Shown: piece after piece, positions 22,998-31,727 of the stretch
Position numbering within the stretch: the stretch's first letter is position 1
Layout of the letters: the number at the start of each line of letters is the position of its first letter
DNA from: Collinsella aerofaciens
GTDB taxonomy: Bacteria > Actinomycetota > Coriobacteriia > Coriobacteriales > Coriobacteriaceae
DNA: 64,000 nucleotides
NCBI RefSeq assembly: GCF_015546965.1
Contig: NZ_JADMUF010000008.1
Coordinates: 62,001 to 126,000 of the forward strand
Reading direction: 5' to 3'
Made by a program: the position numbers and the translations under genes
The notes under the pieces: generated by a model
The model's database searches: none
What the model was told of the DNA's origin: nothing
What the model saw: the letters and a program-made list of their open reading frames with translations, nothing else

Positions 22998-24782
22998 ATG
23001 GCAGCCTTGTTCACGACCCCCAAACGCAATGACACTACCGCCGGAACCCATGTTGCCGAACCCGACGTTCGCCGTCGCATAGGACTCGCGCACGGCAGCT
23101 GGCGCCGCGTGACGCGCCGCATCGTCGCGGGCGCCGTGTGCGCGCTCACGGTGAGCTCGCTGCTCATGCCGAGCGTCTCGCTCGCAGCGGAATGGGTCAA
23201 GGTCGGCGGCAACAAGTACAACACCGCGGCGAGCGACGAGGCCGGTACCTGGTCGTGGGACGGCGCCGACGACTTGAAGCTCAACAACTATAACGGCGGC
23301 GAGATCCAGGCCGCAGGCAAGCTCAACGTGAATTACTCGGGAACCAACATCGTCACTGCCGAATGGATCGAAAGCATCAACGTTTCTCATGGCACTAACG
23401 AGAATGCCGAGCTCAATATCCAAGGCGACGAGGGCGGCACGCTCAGCGTGACATCTACTGAGGACGCTATCCTCTCCACGGGTAATATCAACATCGACGG
23501 AGCCGGATCCGTCAACGCCACGAGCACTGGGTTTGATGCCATCAATGCCGGAGGTGATCTCGCTATCAAAGGTTCGGGCAACGTCAACGCCACGGGTGCA
23601 TCGGATGGCATCAGGGCAAACGGCAATATCACGATTGACGACAGCGGAGCCGTCACCGCCAGGGCTACCAAGGACAAGGGTATTGGAGCCGACAAGAACC
23701 TCACCATCAAGGGTGGCGGGACGGTCGAGGCAAGCTCAGCCGATGGTGAGGCCCTTTGGAGCGGCGGTAATATCAACATCTCGGACGGCAGCCAGGTCAA
23801 GGCAAGCTCCGAGAAAGACGCTGCCGTCGAGGCCAAGGGCAGCCTCGCAGCCACAAACGCCTCCCTCAACGTAAACGGTGTTGAATATGGCGTCTATGCC
23901 CACAAGGGCATCACCCTCGATCATGCAAACGTGACGGTCCGTGCAAGTAAAGGCAGATACGGTGGCGCCAACGCCCTCTTCACCTACCAGGACGACATCG
24001 TCGTCAAGAACGGCTCCACCGTGGACGCGTTTGCGGAAGGCGAGGTTTCGGCTGCATTCTCCACCAGAAACGATCGACCCAACGAGAAGGGCGGCCACAT
24101 CTACATCAGCGACTCCGTTGTCAAGGCCATAGCCCGCTATGTCGAGAACGGCGACGGCCCCATCCCCTACAGCGAAAACCAAGATGGCGAGACGAGGCGC
24201 GAACCCCAAGGCGAGAACATCGGCATCATCGCCCAGACCAGCGAGGGCGTCACACCCGCAGTCATCTCGATCATCCGCAGCAAGGTAACGGCCGAAGGAG
24301 ATACAGCGGCAATCTTTGCCCGTGCCATGAGCGCTGACGGCAAGACAATCGGCACCATCAAGATTGAGAACGCCGCCATCCAGACGCCCGAAGGCGGCAA
24401 GGTCATTGACTATCGCAAGCTCCGTGACGGCATCTACGAGGCAGGCCAAGCCATCGGCACGGGCGACGCCACGGTCGACTCCCTCTATATCAAAGCAGTC
24501 GCCAAAAGTACGACCATCGCACCTCCCGAGGTAGCCAAGCCGGAAGACCCCAAGCCCGACGAGACCAAGCCCGCAGAAAGCAAGCCCGCGGAGTCCAAGC
24601 AGAACCCCAAGCCTGAGGGCTCAAAGCCGACCAAGACCGTTGCAGTTGCAACCACGGGAGCCAAGACCACCGGCAAGCTCGCGGCAACCGGCGACGTCTC
24701 GAGCGCAGCCATCGTGGCAGCCGCCCTTGCGGGAACAGCCGCCATCGCCGTAGGCGCCGTGGTGAGCCGCAAGCGCTCATAA
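22998..24782 (+). CDS. Surface protein 2: beta-helix paralogue with LAxTG sorting signal
   Basis: A 594-residue tandem paralogue of the gene at 20905. The signal region and C-terminal anchor (LAATGD, hydrophobic segment, SRKRS) are almost identical. The beta-helix middle has diverged (NINIDGAGSVNATST, NITIDDSGAV, NLTIKGGGTVEASS), suggesting selection for variation in the exposed part. The proline-rich spacer is longer, with repeated ESKPA and PKPDETK units. ATG 22998 matches the paralogue; an ATG 18 bases earlier is possible. The upstream 115 bases are duplicated too. Confidence 0.82.
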   Translation: MAALFTTPKRNDTTAGTHVAEPDVRRRIGLAHGSWRRVTRRIVAGAVCALTVSSLLMPSVSLAAEWVKVGGNKYNTAASDEAGTWSWDGADDLKLNNYNGGEIQAAGKLNVNYSGTNIVTAEWIESINVSHGTNENAELNIQGDEGGTLSVTSTEDAILSTGNINIDGAGSVNATSTGFDAINAGGDLAIKGSGNVNATGASDGIRANGNITIDDSGAVTARATKDKGIGADKNLTIKGGGTVEASSADGEALWSGGNINISDGSQVKASSEKDAAVEAKGSLAATNASLNVNGVEYGVYAHKGITLDHANVTVRASKGRYGGANALFTYQDDIVVKNGSTVDAFAEGEVSAAFSTRNDRPNEKGGHIYISDSVVKAIARYVENGDGPIPYSENQDGETRREPQGENIGIIAQTSEGVTPAVISIIRSKVTAEGDTAAIFARAMSADGKTIGTIKIENAAIQTPEGGKVIDYRKLRDGIYEAGQAIGTGDATVDSLYIKAVAKSTTIAPPEVAKPEDPKPDETKPAESKPAESKQNPKPEGSKPTKTVAVATTGAKTTGKLAATGDVSSAAIVAAALAGTAAIAVGAVVSRKRS

Positions 24783-24844
24783 ACGCCTTTGGCCTTTAAC
24801 GCGCGAGACGGCACCCACAGAAGTGCTAGCCCGCACACCGTTTA

Positions 24845-24885
24845 GCAACGCCACCGCCGAGCTCCCCTCCGGCGGTGGCGTTTTC
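24845..24885 (+). terminator. Terminator of surface protein 2
   Basis: ACGCCACCGC pairs with GCGGTGGCGT, followed by TTTT; a copy of the one at 22753. Confidence 0.88.
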
Positions 24886-24997
24886 CCGTTCGCGCTCGCG
24901 CGGCGCGCATGCGATTGTTCTTAATGCAGCCCAACCTGTATGTGCCAGCGTGCGACAATTGGGGCTGCCGATATCACAACACTGAGAGAAGCCTGCC

Positions 24998-25663
24998 ATG
25001 GAAGCGCATCAAAAGCAGATAACCGTCTATTCGAATCATGCGGAAAGCGCACCTGCCATCTACCTCCCCGTAGTCATGGGCGACGGCAGCGAGGTTTATG
25101 ACCGCTGCCAAGAGCTCGACTACCCACCGTTCACCCTTGTCGCCATTGGTGGGCTCGATTGGAATCGCGAGCTGAGCCCCTGGGCATGCGACGGGACCGT
25201 ACGCGATGCCGAGCCTTTCGGCGGCCAAGCTGCCGATTTTCTTGATGAGCTGCTGAATCAGATAATCCCCCAGGTCGAGTCGTCGCTTCCTCAGCCGCCC
25301 ACCTGGCGCGGCATTGCCGGTTACTCGCTCGCGGGCCTCTTCGCACTCTGGTCCCTCTGGCAAACCGACGCCTTTGACCGCGCGGCGAGCGCATCGGGGT
25401 CGCTGTGGTTTCCCAAATTTGTCGACCGTGCCAGTACGGCCCCTTTTGCCGGCAGCCCGCAAGCCGTCTATCTATCACTCGGCAAAAAGGAACCCAAGAC
25501 GCCCAACCGCATGATGCGGCATGTACTCGACGACACACGCGCGATGGAAGCGTTGCTCGTCGAGCGCGGCATCCCAACAACGCTGGAGCTCAACCCCGGC
25601 AATCACTTTGCCCAAACCGACTTACGCATGGCCCGCGGCATCCACTGGATACTGACACATTAA
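24998..25663 (+). CDS. Alpha/beta-hydrolase, putative esterase (esterase D/IroE-like)
   Basis: A 221-residue serine hydrolase. The nucleophile elbow is GYSLAG (Ser), with FTLVAIGGLDWNRELSPW earlier and a C-terminal His in PGNHFAQTD that completes the likely triad. IroE/BesA-like enzymes hydrolyse siderophore esters and esterase D acts on S-formylglutathione; the short length and the FALWSLWQTDAFDRAASASGS region fit the IroE side slightly better. No signal peptide. It stands alone between two terminators. Confidence 0.75.
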   Translation: MEAHQKQITVYSNHAESAPAIYLPVVMGDGSEVYDRCQELDYPPFTLVAIGGLDWNRELSPWACDGTVRDAEPFGGQAADFLDELLNQIIPQVESSLPQPPTWRGIAGYSLAGLFALWSLWQTDAFDRAASASGSLWFPKFVDRASTAPFAGSPQAVYLSLGKKEPKTPNRMMRHVLDDTRAMEALLVERGIPTTLELNPGNHFAQTDLRMARGIHWILTH

Positions 25664-25707
25664 AAATGGTGCCCACACGCATATACGCATGGGCACCATA
25701 TCTTGTT
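25664..25707. terminator. Bidirectional terminator between the esterase gene and uraA
   Basis: ATGGTGCCCA pairs with TGGGCACCAT; A/T-rich flanks on both sides, and the genes are convergent. Confidence 0.85.
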
Positions 25708-25724
25708 TTAGCTGAACGCAGCTG

Positions 25725-27059
25725 CTACTCAGCAGCCTCCTCAAGCTCGGAGACATCAAACTCAAAGTCGTTGCCCGGCAGGATGGCGTTGAGCACAATG
25801 CCCACCAGTGAGCCCACGGCAATGCCGGACAGCGAAATGGTCACGCCGCCCAGCCCCAACACGATGGCGCCGGCGGTGCTGTACGCGATGCCGAGCGAAA
25901 GCACGAGCACCAGCGCGGCAACCAGCACGTTGCGGTTGTTCTGGAAATCGACCTGGTTCTCGATGAGGTTGCGGACGCCCACAGCGCTGATCATGCCGTA
26001 GAGCACAAGCGACACACCGCCGATCACACACGCCGGCATGGTCGCAATGACAGCCGCGAACTTGGGGCAGAACGAAAGCACGATGGCGCAACACGCGGCA
26101 ATTCGAATTACGCGCGGGTCGAACACGCGCGTCAGGGCGAGCACGCCGGTGTTCTCACCATACGTAGTGTTGGCCGGAGCGCCAAAGAGCGAAGCCAGAA
26201 TCGTGGCAAGGCCGTCGCCGAGCAGCGTGCGATGCAGACCGGGATCGGCAATGTAGTTGCGCTCGCAAGTCGAACCGATAGCAGAGATATCGCCGATATG
26301 CTCGATCATGGTCGCGAAGGCCAGCGGCATGATGGTGATGATGGCCGTCGTGGCATGACCGCTATCGAACTGCGGCCCAAAGAGTGCAAACACGGTGTTG
26401 TCCCACACGATGGGCAGACCGACCCACGGAGCGGCGGCAACGCCCGAGAAATCAACCTCGCCGAGCGCAGCCGCAACGGCATAGCTCACCACAACGCCCA
26501 GCAAAATCGGCACGATCTTGACCATGCCACGGCCCCAGATGTTGCAGATGACGATAACGGCAACGCCAATGACAGCCACAAGCCAGTTGGTCTGGCAGTT
26601 AGCAATAGCGGAACTTGCCAGGATCAAGCCGATGGAAATGACGATGGGGCCAGTCACCACCGGCGGAAAGAAGCGCATGACGCGCTTGGCGCCAAAGGCG
26701 CGGAACAGGGCCGCCAGCACCGGATAGAGCAGGCCGGCACAAGCTACGCCCAGGCAGGCGTAGGGCAAAAGCTCGGTCTCGCCGTTGGGCGCGATTGCGG
26801 CATAACCGGCAATAAAGGCAAACGATGAGCCCAAAAATGCCGGCACCTTACCGCGCGACAGGAAGTGGAACAGCAGCGTGCCCAAGCCGGCAAACAAAAG
26901 CGTTGCCGATACCGAGAGGCCGGTGAGCACGGGCACCAGCACCGTGGCGCCAAACATGGCAAACAGGTGCTGTAGGCCGAGCAGGAACATGCGCGGGCGG
27001 CCGAGCGACGATGCGTCGTAGATGGCATCGCTGACGGCGGGCGTCGAGGACTGGGACAT
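25725..27059 (-). CDS. uraA: Uracil permease (NCS2 family)
   Basis: Proton-uracil symporter of 444 residues with about 14 membrane segments. LGLQHLFAMFGATVLVP near the start, MIEHIGDISAIG (conserved Glu of the substrate site) and NTTYGENTGVLALTRV are UraA/PyrP signatures and separate it from xanthine and guanine members. The last residues are acidic and cytosolic. ATG 27059 follows a GAAAGGA site. I saw no PyrR-type attenuator in the leader (27060-27130). Confidence 0.92.
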   Translation of the reverse strand: MSQSSTPAVSDAIYDASSLGRPRMFLLGLQHLFAMFGATVLVPVLTGLSVSATLLFAGLGTLLFHFLSRGKVPAFLGSSFAFIAGYAAIAPNGETELLPYACLGVACAGLLYPVLAALFRAFGAKRVMRFFPPVVTGPIVISIGLILASSAIANCQTNWLVAVIGVAVIVICNIWGRGMVKIVPILLGVVVSYAVAAALGEVDFSGVAAAPWVGLPIVWDNTVFALFGPQFDSGHATTAIITIMPLAFATMIEHIGDISAIGSTCERNYIADPGLHRTLLGDGLATILASLFGAPANTTYGENTGVLALTRVFDPRVIRIAACCAIVLSFCPKFAAVIATMPACVIGGVSLVLYGMISAVGVRNLIENQVDFQNNRNVLVAALVLVLSLGIAYSTAGAIVLGLGGVTISLSGIAVGSLVGIVLNAILPGNDFEFDVSELEEAAE

Positions 27060-27181
27060 GGATGTCCTTTCGAATGGAAGGGCGATCAGGCATATCGGAT
27101 AACCTGCCCGAACGATACGATCCGAACCATTGTACGCGATACACTATGCCTCGCACGCGCCGCCACCTGCAAACACTAGCG

Positions 27182-28315
27182 CTATTTCCAAACGCGCTCG
27201 GCAACGCGCTTGACCAGCGCGATCTTTGCCCATTGCTCATCCTCGGTCAGCTTGTTGCCAATCTCGCAGCTGGCAAAGCCGCACTGAGGCGACAGATACA
27301 GGTTCTCGAGCGGCACGTACTTTGCGGCTTCACGGATGCGCTCGACGATGGCATCCTCGTCCTCAAGCTCAGCGACCTTGGTGGTCACCAGGCCCAACAC
27401 GACCTTCTTGCCGGGAGCAACGTACTTGAGCGGCTCAAAACCACCGGCGCGCGGCGTGTCGAACTCCAAATAGAACGCATCGACATCCTCATGCGCAAAC
27501 AGGTACGGCGCGATGGGGTCGTAGCCGCCCTCAAAAGCGTAGGTGGAGTGGTAGTTGCCGCGGCATACATGCGTGTTGATGACCAGATCGTCGGGCTTGT
27601 CCGCGATGGCGGCATTGTTGAGCGCCACGCCCAGCTCGCTCACCTTTTGCAGGTCAACCGGGCTCATGCCAGTCTTGGACACAAAGTCGGTATCGCAATA
27701 GATGCCCCAGGTGCAGTCATCAAATTGGATGTTGCGGCAGCCTGCGGCATACAGGTCGGCAATCACGGTGCGATATGCTGCAGCGATGGCATCGGCAAGT
27801 TCTTCGTCGGTCTTATAAACGGCACGTAGACTCTCCTGCTGGCCGTCGCAGCGGTCGAGCGTAACTTCGGAGAACGTCTGGATCGGCGCCGGAATGGTTT
27901 GCCGCGCGACCTGGCCCTCTCCCTCAAGCGCCTTGACAAACTTAAAGTGCTCGACGAACGGATGGTTCTCGCCGCTGATGGGACCGGTTACCACGGCGGT
28001 GTCGGCGGTAGTCTCCTCATCGTGGAACATATAGCCCGTGCGCGAGGTACGACGCTCAATGCCGCTGAGTCCCCACATAAAGTCGAGGTGCCAGTAACTG
28101 CGGCGGAACTCGCCATCGGTGATGACCTGTAGGCCGGCGGCCTTCTGCTTAGCCACCAAGTCGCGAATGGCCTCGTCCTCGACGGCCTTAAGACCGGCGG
28201 CGTCGAGTGTGCCCGCGGCATAGGCGGCACGGGCGTCCTTCACAGCCTGCGGACGAAGAAAGCTGCCGACGATATCGGCGCGAAACGGCGCGTTCGGTTG
28301 AATCGAAGTGCTCAT
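27182..28315 (-). CDS. MetE-like cobalamin-independent methionine synthase family protein (YxjG/YxjH type)
   Basis: A 377-residue single-domain homologue of the catalytic half of MetE. Zinc-ligand motifs are THVCRG (His and Cys), an internal Glu and SPQCGFAS (Cys). The N-terminal MetE half is absent, as in YxjG/YxjH and archaeal MetE. Such proteins transfer methyl groups to homocysteine; the donor is often uncertain. ATG 28315 has AGGGAG upstream. The LysR gene lies just upstream on the same strand with a strong inverted repeat between them, so methionine-related control is likely. Confidence 0.85.
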   Translation of the reverse strand: MSTSIQPNAPFRADIVGSFLRPQAVKDARAAYAAGTLDAAGLKAVEDEAIRDLVAKQKAAGLQVITDGEFRRSYWHLDFMWGLSGIERRTSRTGYMFHDEETTADTAVVTGPISGENHPFVEHFKFVKALEGEGQVARQTIPAPIQTFSEVTLDRCDGQQESLRAVYKTDEELADAIAAAYRTVIADLYAAGCRNIQFDDCTWGIYCDTDFVSKTGMSPVDLQKVSELGVALNNAAIADKPDDLVINTHVCRGNYHSTYAFEGGYDPIAPYLFAHEDVDAFYLEFDTPRAGGFEPLKYVAPGKKVVLGLVTTKVAELEDEDAIVERIREAAKYVPLENLYLSPQCGFASCEIGNKLTEDEQWAKIALVKRVAERVWK

Positions 28316-28401
28316 AGATATCTCCCTTTGCATTGGTTGCTTTACTGGGACAGAGTATGAGCGCTCATATGGCCATCGTAAAATATATGTTTATAACAGT
28401 T

Positions 28402-28424
28402 TGATATAGATGCTTCCTATATCA
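28402..28424. promoter_or_regulatory. LysR-type operator upstream of the MetE-like gene
   Basis: TGATATAG, seven bases, CTATATCA: perfect 8-bp arms containing the T-N11-A pattern typical of LysR sites. It lies about 90 bases before the MetE-like start and just after the LysR gene. Confidence 0.6.
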
Positions 28425-28471
28425 GTTTGGGCCGCAATAAAGAGATTTGACTCCGCGCGGAACACGGCAGC

Positions 28472-29368
28472 CTAGATGTGCTGACGAATCGCGTCGATAT
28501 AGGCCTGCCCATAGCGCGTTAGCGTCGTATTTTTGCGCGTGATGATGCCGATCTCCATGTACTCGTCTACATCGAGCGGAATCGAGATAATACCGGGGCC
28601 GTTGAGCTCGTGGCTGATCACGCCCGAACACACCGTGTAGCCGTTGAGGCCCATGACCAGGTTGAACAACGTCGCACGGTCGCGCACGCGGATATTCTTA
28701 CGACGCTCAAAGGTCGAGGTCAGTTCCTCGGAATAATAAAACGAGTTATAGCTGCCCTGCTCATAGGACAGGAACGGGTAGTCTTCCAAGTCCTCGAGCG
28801 TCACGCTGGAGCGGCCAGCCAGCGGATGGTCTGCACACACAAAAACGTGCGGCGCGGCGCAAAAGAGCCCTTCGAACACGAGCTCGTTGGCCGCCAGCAT
28901 GCGCTCGATGACCTCGCGATTGTGCTCCGACAGATACAGGATGCCGAGCTCGCTTTTCATGTGCGCGACGTCCTCGATAATCTCGTGGGTTTGCTCCTCG
29001 CGCAGGGTAAAGTCGTAACGCGCGGCATCGAACTCGCGAATCACGTCGACAAACGCGTTAACGGCAAAGGAATAATGCTGGCAGCTCACACTAAAGTGTG
29101 GCACCTGCTCGGATGCGCCCTTGTACTTGCCCTCGAGCAGGTCGGCCTGATCGAGTACCTGGCGCGCATAGCCCAAGAAGGTCTCGCCTTCCTCGGACAC
29201 AACGACGCCCTTGTTAGTGCGCTCAAAGATATGCACGCCCATCTCGTTTTCGAGATCGCGAATCGATGCGGTAATCGAAGGCTGCGACACAAAGAGCCGG
29301 CGCGAGGCCTCGGTGATGCTGCCGCATTCGGCAACTTTGACGACATACCTGAGCTGCTGAAGCTTCAT
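28472..29368 (-). CDS. LysR-family regulator (CysB/CbiR-like layout)
   Basis: A 298-residue regulator: helix-turn-helix at residues 1-60 (LRYVVKVAECGSITEASRRLFVSQPSITASI) and an effector domain (HFSVSCQHYSFAVNAFVDVI, then GYTVCSGVIS). It starts 10 bases after the HAD phosphatase gene and precedes the MetE-like gene, so it may be transcribed with the HAD gene and act on the operator at 28402-28424. The effector is unknown; by position a methionine-pathway compound is plausible. Confidence 0.88.
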   Translation of the reverse strand: MKLQQLRYVVKVAECGSITEASRRLFVSQPSITASIRDLENEMGVHIFERTNKGVVVSEEGETFLGYARQVLDQADLLEGKYKGASEQVPHFSVSCQHYSFAVNAFVDVIREFDAARYDFTLREEQTHEIIEDVAHMKSELGILYLSEHNREVIERMLAANELVFEGLFCAAPHVFVCADHPLAGRSSVTLEDLEDYPFLSYEQGSYNSFYYSEELTSTFERRKNIRVRDRATLFNLVMGLNGYTVCSGVISHELNGPGIISIPLDVDEYMEIGIITRKNTTLTRYGQAYIDAIRQHI

Positions 29369-29378
29369 AGCTTTCTCC

Positions 29379-30287
29379 CTAGACGTTCGTGACGTCGAAA
29401 CCAGTCGTGCTCACCTGACGCATAAACGGCGGCATCTCCCCCGTCGCAGCGCAGGCGGCAATCTGATGCAGAGCCCCGGCGACCGCATCGTCTGCCGCAG
29501 CGCCGATATGCCAGCGCGCGGCAGCCGTGACAGCCTCGTTGGCATTGGCGACTGCAACGGAGTTGGGGACGGCATCGATCATGGGCAGATCGTTATCGGA
29601 ATCGCCAAATACGGCCACCTCATCGGGCGTCAGGCCCAAAGCGCGCGCCAGCTCCAGCGCAGCGCAGCCCTTGTCCCAACCAGCCGGAAGGATGTCAAAC
29701 AGGCGCACTCGGTTGTTGGGAAACACGAGCGAGAGTTCCGGCACCTCAGCGGCAACGCGCTCGCGTAGCTCCGCGAGCTCCTCACGCGAACGGGCACTCC
29801 AGATATTCGCCTTGAACACCGGCGCTTCATCGACGACGGGACGGCACGGGGCCTCTTCGCCTTTGAGCCATGCGTTGCCGCCCGACTCCATGGCGCGACG
29901 AACGCGCTCGGGATCACTCGTCACGCAATAGGCATCGTTGCCCCAAAAGTCATCGCCCAGGCTATAGACTTTTAGAAATGTATCGTCGGTCTCTTGCTTC
30001 AGATAGTCGGCCAAACGCATCAGAGCATCGTTGTCGATTGCGTGCGAGGCGACTACTTCGCCGCCGACAAACATCACCTGGCCGTTACAGAACGCGCCAG
30101 TCGAAAAACACTCGGAACGATTTTTGAACATCCAGCCCATCGCGGACGGCTGGCGACCCGAAACCGGACCAAAGTGCAGACCCGCCGCTTGCATGGCATG
30201 AATACCCTCGATGGCGTAATCGCTGGCGCCGTCACGCCCGGCCGGAATCAGCGTATCGTCCATATCGGTCAGCACAAGTTTGATCAT
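29379..30287 (-). CDS. HAD-superfamily (type IIB, Cof-like) phosphatase
   Basis: A 302-residue cytosolic phosphatase. Motif I is DMDDTLI (Asp nucleophile and acid/base Asp), motif II SGRQ, motif III Lys in GWDKGCAAL, and motif IV FGDSDNDLPMI. A C2B-type cap lies between motifs II and III. Relatives act on sugar phosphates, PLP or FMN; specificity cannot be assigned. It is first in a possible operon with the LysR gene. Confidence 0.87.
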   Translation of the reverse strand: MIKLVLTDMDDTLIPAGRDGASDYAIEGIHAMQAAGLHFGPVSGRQPSAMGWMFKNRSECFSTGAFCNGQVMFVGGEVVASHAIDNDALMRLADYLKQETDDTFLKVYSLGDDFWGNDAYCVTSDPERVRRAMESGGNAWLKGEEAPCRPVVDEAPVFKANIWSARSREELAELRERVAAEVPELSLVFPNNRVRLFDILPAGWDKGCAALELARALGLTPDEVAVFGDSDNDLPMIDAVPNSVAVANANEAVTAAARWHIGAAADDAVAGALHQIAACAATGEMPPFMRQVSTTGFDVTNV

Positions 30288-30324
30288 GAGGTCCCCATTC
30301 GTATCGGTCCTACCTATTGTAACG

Positions 30325-30359
30325 ACCTGCCAAAATAAACCTGTCCCTTTTTGGCAGGT
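30325..30359. repeat. 35-bp palindrome, copy 1
   Basis: ACCTGCCAAAA and TTTTGGCAGGT flank a 13-base centre containing ACCTGTCCC. The same 35 bases, one mismatch, occur at 52729-52763. It lies between the HAD gene and the TPP riboswitch. Confidence 0.85.
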
Positions 30360-30385
30360 GCGTTAGTATAGGGAACAACAGATTC

Positions 30386-30482
30386 GATGCGGGAGTGCCG
30401 GCGGTGCAAACCACAAGGCTGAGAGGGCATGGGGCCCAATCCTTTGAACCTGTCAGTTAATGCTGGCGTAGGGAGCATGCCG
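30386..30482 (+). ncRNA. TPP riboswitch (THI element)
   Basis: Carries the conserved blocks in order: GGGAGTGCC, CTGAGAGGG, CCTTTGAACCTG, TAATGCTGGCGTAGGGAGC. These form the pyrimidine and pyrophosphate sensor arms. A strong terminator follows at 30491-30520, so thiamine pyrophosphate probably causes early termination ahead of thiM. Confidence 0.95.
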
Positions 30483-30490
30483 CCTTTACA

Positions 30491-30520
30491 GGGGCGCTGT
30501 CTATGCACAGCGCCCCTTTT
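30491..30520 (+). terminator. Expression-platform terminator of the TPP riboswitch
   Basis: GGGGCGCTG pairs with CAGCGCCCC, then TTTT, directly after the aptamer and 22 bases before the thiM start. Confidence 0.9.
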
Positions 30521-30542
30521 CTATGCCAAGGAGGCATGTGCA

Positions 30543-31382
30543 GTGATTGATTCAGAACAGCTTAAGCAACATATGGTCAAGGCCGTGGATGAGATTCGCG
30601 CCACCAATCCAATGGCCGGCTCCATCACCAACACGGTGACGATTGACTTTGTCGCCAACGCGCAGCTCGCCGTGGGCGGTTCGGCCGCCATGGTCTATCT
30701 GCCCGACGAGGGCGAGGCGCTCGTTGCCGGCGGCGGCGCCATCTATCTCAACATGGGCACGCTCTTCCCCATCTACGAGCAGACGATTCCCCGCGCGGCC
30801 AAGGCGGCACACGACGCCGGCAAGCCCTGGGTGCTCGATCCGGTGGGCCTGGGCATCGGCAGCCTGCGCACCCAGCTGGTAAACGAGCTCAAGCAGTACA
30901 AGCCCGCCATCGTGCGCGGCAACGCCTCCGAGATCATCGCGCTCGCCGGCCTGTGGGGTCTTGAGGGCGAGGCGGCTGATCTGAGCCGCGTGCGCGGTGT
31001 CGATACCACCGACACAGTCGACGCCGTCCGCGATGCCGCCGTGGCGCTCGCCCGTTACACCGGCGGCGCCGTAGTGGTCTCGGGCGAAGTCGACCTGATC
31101 ACCGACGGCACGACGGTGGCCAAGTCCCACGGCGGCAGCCCGCTCATGTCAAAAATCACCGGCTGCGGCTGCTCGCAGGGCGGCGTGCTGGCCGTGTACG
31201 CCTGCGTCACCGATCCGTTTACGGCGGCAGTCTGCGGCACCGCGGTCTACAACGTGGCCGGCACGCGTGCCGCCGCTGTAGCCGATGCCCCGGCAAGCTT
31301 TAAGGTCGCCTTTATCGACGAGCTCTACCGCGCGACCGCCCAAGACATCGCCAACAACCAGCCCGGGCTCGAGGAGGCATAA
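30543..31382 (+). CDS. thiM: Hydroxyethylthiazole kinase
   Basis: Phosphorylates 4-methyl-5-hydroxyethylthiazole with ATP in thiamine salvage. The 279-residue protein shows the ribokinase-like fold marks TNTVTIDFVAN, VLDPVG, RGNASEI and the anion hole/catalytic region TGCGCSQGG. The chosen start is GTG 30543, eight bases after AGGAGG. It heads the thiM/thiamine-binding protein/thiE operon under TPP control. Confidence 0.95.
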   Translation: MIDSEQLKQHMVKAVDEIRATNPMAGSITNTVTIDFVANAQLAVGGSAAMVYLPDEGEALVAGGGAIYLNMGTLFPIYEQTIPRAAKAAHDAGKPWVLDPVGLGIGSLRTQLVNELKQYKPAIVRGNASEIIALAGLWGLEGEAADLSRVRGVDTTDTVDAVRDAAVALARYTGGAVVVSGEVDLITDGTTVAKSHGGSPLMSKITGCGCSQGGVLAVYACVTDPFTAAVCGTAVYNVAGTRAAAVADAPASFKVAFIDELYRATAQDIANNQPGLEEA

Positions 31383-31385
31383 GCC

Positions 31386-31727
31386 ATGTCCGAGCCCGCA
31401 ACCAATACCGGCATGAACACGCTCGTCGCCGTGGCCATCGCCCCATGCGGCACCGGCGATGAACTCTCCGCCGAGGTCGCCGAGGTCGTGCGTGTCATTC
31501 GCGAGAGCGGCCTTCCCAACCGCACCACCTCGATGTTCACCGAGATCGAGGGCGACTGGGACGAGGTCATGCAGGTCGTGCGTGATGCGACCTTTGTGTT
31601 GGCAAGCAAGGGTATCCGCACCGAAGTCGTGCTCAAAGCCGATATTCGACCCGGATTTACCGACACCATGACCGGCAAACTCAAGCGCATGGAAGCGCAG
31701 ATCAAAAAGCAGGAGGAAGCACGATGA
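31386..31727 (+). CDS. MTH1187/YkoF-like thiamine-binding protein
   Basis: A 113-residue cytosolic protein of the MTH1187 (DUF77) family, which forms ferredoxin-like tetramers and includes thiamine-binding YkoF relatives. Visible are the first strand VAVAIAPCGTG and the helix-strand YkoF-like core (FTEIEGDWDEVMQVVRDA, EVVLKADIRPG). It lies between thiM and thiE: its ATG is 3 bases after the thiM stop and its stop overlaps the thiE start (ATGA). A role in binding hydroxymethylpyrimidine or thiamine fits the location. Confidence 0.82.
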   Translation: MSEPATNTGMNTLVAVAIAPCGTGDELSAEVAEVVRVIRESGLPNRTTSMFTEIEGDWDEVMQVVRDATFVLASKGIRTEVVLKADIRPGFTDTMTGKLKRMEAQIKKQEEAR

